A program made the position numbers and the translations under genes. A DNA stretch of 64,000 bases from Candolleomyces eurysporus. Lineage: Eukaryota > Basidiomycota > Agaricomycetes > Agaricales > Psathyrellaceae. The notes below the pieces were generated by a model. The model saw only the letters and a program-made list of their open reading frames with translations. It made no database searches and was not told where the DNA came from. Below, piece by piece: positions 60,429 to 64,000 of this stretch (position 1 is its first letter; every line of letters begins with the position of its first letter). The stretch covers positions 1 through 64,000 of the forward strand of contig JANBPK010000733.1 in the NCBI GenBank assembly GCA_027579435.1. The letters are read 5' to 3'.

Positions 60429-63400
60429 TCACTGAGCAATGGAGAGCGTTTCCTCCATTCTCATTTTCTTCGCCACTCGACTCATCTCGGATCCGGAGTG
60501 GTCCCCTGGCCTTTTCAAATCTATATCGTTGTCAAGGCGATGCCCAATCTCCCTCCCAAGGTCAAGACCGCCGGTCGACGGCGTCGGGATCATGCGAGAT
60601 GACGGAGGAGAAAGTGATCCAGGAGAGTCGGCGTTGGCCTTCGATGTCGAAGCTCGCCTTTTCTTGGGGCCAGGCCCGTTTGAGTCGTGAACATAATTGC
60701 AAGCCAGTTGCCGTCGGGCGCAGCTAGCACACGCTGGGTGTGCGCCATCACATTTTGTCTTGCGTGCTGGACGGAGGACGGGTTCAATTCAATAAGAACA
60801 TTGTAAAATAGAAGCTCACTACACACCTCTGCAGAAGTTGCACGCAACCACTTTTGGTCCAGAACTTCCCGGGCCTCTAGTGCTCTTGCCTGGAACGGTA
60901 GCCGAACGCTTCCTTAAAGTTGACGGCTGATCGTTGGTTGGGCGGAGAGGCGCGAGCGCAAGACTGCTGTTAGGCGCAGACATAGGGCCCGGTGTCGGTG
61001 GCTGGTCTGGAAGGAGCGTAGTAATATGGGGAAGCTCGTGATCCGGGTAATACGCGTGGGGCTCAGAGTTGCGAACCATCTTGTGGGGCTGATACTGAGC
61101 ATTAGAGGAAGGTGGAGGCTGTGGAGGTGAGACCGGGCCTGCAGGATGCACACCGCTTGGGCCACCAACAGACTTTGGATAAGGATCGCGACGGTCGCTC
61201 ATAGGAGGAAGCCCACCAGGTGGGTGATAGCCGTCTGGATGAAGTTTATCGACATTGGAGCTTCGCCGGGAGATGGACTGGGACGAGACCTCGGGGGAAG
61301 CTGAGGGCTCTGGCGAGCGTTCATCTCCACTCTCGCTTTCACTTTCTTCACCCTTGGGCCGCTGGGTCCTAGATATGGTACCCCTCCGTTTGTTCTGGGG
61401 CATATAATCACAAGGGTTACTCCTCTTCAAACACTGTGCACATGCAGGACGACCCCCATCACATTTTAGCTTTCTCGCTATGGAATCTGGTGAGAGACAA
61501 TACAAAGCGGGGCATAAAAGACGGGCTTACATCGGCAGAAGTTACAAGCGACGGTTATTTTCTTCGTTCGTTGCTTGGTCGTTCCTAAACAAAGCCAATA
61601 AATTGAATGGAGTCAGGAGAAAGGAAGCGCGGGAACTTACTTGGACCCGAGGACTTGACTGATCCACTCGCGTTACCGTTATCGTTCATGGGGCGAGAAC
61701 CTGTGCGAAGGTCTTGGGGGTGAGTCGATATGCCAATGGGGTGTCGGTGAGTGGGCTGGGTGGTCGTGTCAATGGCTAATATAGGGCGCGAGCCGGAAGC
61801 CATTGGTCCCATGACGTGAGGAACCTGTGCAACGGAATGACGTGAACTAGGGGGATGGTGGGGACCAAATTCCGCTTTGAACTTCTCGAATAGGTATTCC
61901 CTCGTGTATTTCTGCAAAGTCTGTCCATGGAAATGGAATCATTAGTATTGTTGCGATCACCCATAGAACGGAGAAAGAAGATGAGATGCTTACATCCATG
62001 TGATGAAATATCGCAGATCTGAGCGACAGGAAGTCACTGTGAGCTGGGTCCAGCACATCCACGATGCCCCACCGGTAGCTTCGAATGAATTTCCCTCGAG
62101 CAAGTTTGGAAGGGGGTGGGTATTGTTGAGGGGGGCTATACTGTTGAATGAGCTCGTGCCGGGAAGGAGGCCTTCGAGGGACCCCATCACTATGGGAGTA
62201 CATGTCGGGGGATATAAGCGCGTAAGGGAGTCGTAATATGGCCGGGGCGACAGGGGAAGTAGGGGGCGAGTTGCTGTTAGGTGCTGATGTCCCGTTAGTG
62301 TGATTAGCATAGCCATTGGGGGGNCTCGACCCTTTCATCCGGGTGTTGTGGGATCCCGTATTGACCATCCATGTCGAAAATGCCAAACCCAATGCCTGCC
62401 TCTGCAAGGTCACGGCGAATGGCTACCTTGACGGCCGCCAGGCGGTCATTTGAAAGAAGGTCCGCGCGAGCGATGACGGGCAGTACGTTGACTCTGCCGG
62501 ACAAACGGCGAATCGCAGCAATGTCAAGTTTTGGCAGGGCGGCGCGGAAAAGGAGCGGGTTGGTAGCAACAGGCGGTTCAAGAATGACGGGCTCCTGGTC
62601 GGGTTGGGAAAAGCTGCCATTGCGCGTTCGAGGTACGACCGGAGCTGGGGGTCCCGGGACCGAAGGTGGCACGATTTGGTCAGGGTCCAGGAAGTAGATA
62701 CAACTAGCGAGATTAATTAGAATACGGAATATATGGGATCAATGGGGGTGCGCGACATACAGGTGGACATAGCGGAAGCCAGGATTTTTGCGGCCCTGCG
62801 AGAGAGGGATGTGGTATCAGTCGTACTGCGTGATAACAGACAACGGCGAGCGCTTACCTCCGGCAGGCCGATACCCTCTGCGAAACGCGAATCCACATGG
62901 TGAAGAGTGTCCAGCATCAACCGTTCTGCAGCCTGGTCGTCCGAAAAGTCCAGGGACGGCGTGTCAACGAGGGTGAGACCCAGCGGCTTGGCACCGTCGT
63001 CAGTGTCCACCTCGACGTCGATGGTCGCCGAGCGGATGTAGGACGTGTGGCTGCCACAGCCCTGGACGAACTTGGCGATGGATGTGAGCTGGTCCTTGGA
63101 GACATTGGGGGGAGATGTTGCAGGTATCGAGGAGGAGGCGGAGGAAACTGGTCTTGCCTGTGATCCGAGAGCAAACGGGGAATATTAGGTATGTCTGGGC
63201 ACCCCGCGCGGGGCACCGAGCGGGGCGTGGTGGAAAGGAGGACTCACCACCGCGACAGCCAGCGACGAGGAGGGTGAACTCTGGCCGGGCGCCATCTGCT
63301 GGACGGGACGGGGGGNAACACGGGGAGCATGAGCAGGAAAAGGAGAAGAAGGGGCTCGCAGCTTACCTGGGGCCTCATGACCGTTCCCGGCATGGGGATT

Positions 63401-63478
63401 GCCTGGATACCCCGCAGACGATGGCTGGGCAGCGCGTTCGGGGTCGTCGAGACGGATCCGATGGTCTGCAGAGTTCAT
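60429..63478 (-). CDS. septin-like GTPase fused in frame to two Zn2Cys6 zinc clusters (paralogue 2)
   Basis: Start 63478 (MNSADHRIRLDDPERAAQ). Septin-like part: FTLLVAGCRGGKTSFLRLLL (A-x4-GKT P-loop), VDTPSLDFSDDQ (G3, with Gly changed to Ser), YVHLCIYFLDPDQIV, VNVLPVIARADLLS (G4), YRWGIVDVLDPAHSDF and TLQKYTREYLFEKFKAEFG. The same exon runs on without a stop into a Pro/His-rich linker, then ITVACNFCRSRKLKCDG and PACAQCLKRSNPCDYM. A second cluster reads ACNFCRARKTKCDG and PACASCARRQLACNY. Both clusters have the C-x2-C-x6-C-x6-C-x2-C-x6-C spacing of fungal transcription factors. The C-terminus has KKRRAS and ends ETLSIAQ. The N at 62324 is spurious. A C6 run at 63107-63112 also breaks the frame. 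An internal ATG (MASGSRPILAID) could start a separate factor. Confidence 0.7.
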
Positions 63479-64000
63479 GGTCGCTGTGGGGNCACGACGG
63501 GCTCAGGCTGCTGCCAGTGACAGGCCTGGAGAGGGAAAAAGCAGACAGACGGTCTGGCGCAGTAAACGAAGAGCGGTGATTTCGAAAACCTCTGATGCGA
63601 AGAACCGAATCTATTCCCACCGAGCCAATCGGAACAAATCAAGGTCCAAATCATGCCTCCTCCGCCACCCTCTATTCTGCTTCCCCTATTATACTGATAT
63701 ATCACAAAATATACTAGCTTTACACATTATCGCCCGTCCATTTCTTCGCCAGTGCCCCAGGGCACGCATTATACTGTACAATATCGTGGGAGTCGTGGGC
63801 ATGCGCCCGGAGTGCGCACGTAAGATCCTAACGAGGGTGGATAGCAACAACAGACGTAACAAGGAAGCCTCAGGGCATCTGTCATTCTCGGACGGTGAGA
63901 ACTCAGTGCGGGGAGCAGCCTTGCACTCTCCGAAATCGATCCTGCACGGCCTGGTCCTCCCGTCCGTCAGTCGTCCGTCAGCCACTGCCTCGTTGGGATG
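63479..64000. other. 522 bp at right edge, promoter of the septin-like gene
   Basis: Upstream of the minus-strand gene at 63478; it should carry that promoter and leader. A minus frame at 63689-63985 has no recognisable family features. Nothing else was recognised before the edge. Confidence 0.4.

Overview
This is about 64 kb of nuclear DNA from a filamentous basidiomycete, most likely an Agaricomycete. The evidence is a dense gene layout with many 50-70 bp GT-AG introns (branch sites like CTAAC/CTGAC), Ser/Pro-rich low-complexity proteins, several F-box genes, a NACHT NTPase, Zn2Cys6 clusters, and fungal-type Ecl1, Nca2, Thi4 and Gem1. A Rhizoctonia/Ceratobasidium-like source is possible but is only a guess. 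No rRNA, tRNA, CRISPR or intact transposon was recognised. Two kinds of N occur. Single Ns directly after runs of five or more identical bases behave as spurious inserted bases: deleting them restores reading frames in seven genes. A second set, dense from about 35 to 41 kb, replaces single bases and keeps the frame.

Layout. 1-1.3 kb: the 3' part of an Ecl1-type zinc protein. 1.3-8.8 kb: gene-poor DNA with no recognisable protein. 8.8-16.3 kb (+): a methyltransferase-like protein, an unresolved stretch of coding-like exons, then VPS45 and ERV46, both membrane-traffic genes. 16.5-24.3 kb (-): two unrecognised nuclear-type proteins, a nitronate monooxygenase, a PrxQ-type peroxiredoxin and ribosomal protein eS19 with a 16-Glu tail. 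24.8-29.8 kb: two F-box genes and a nucleolar-type G-patch protein. 30-35 kb (-): a vWA-domain protein and the mitochondrial Rho GTPase GEM1. 35-41.6 kb: an F-box/WD-like gene and an SH3-RasGEF (Cdc25 type). 43-48 kb: a short-chain dehydrogenase, NCA2 and a SET-domain protein. 48-57 kb: a NACHT NTPase, the proteasome assembly chaperone NAS2, THI4 and chorismate mutase (with a likely GC-AG intron). 57.5-63.5 kb (-): a tandem pair of divergent septin-like GTPases.

The most notable find is the second septin-like gene (60429-63478). Its septin-type G domain runs in frame, with no stop, into a region encoding two canonical Zn2Cys6 zinc clusters. This could be a true GTPase-transcription factor fusion, or two overlapping co-directional genes. 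The neighbouring paralogue (57532-59712) lacks the zinc clusters. Mitochondrial functions recur (GEM1, NCA2), as do ubiquitin/proteasome functions (three F-box proteins, NAS2), but nothing suggests a co-regulated metabolic cluster.
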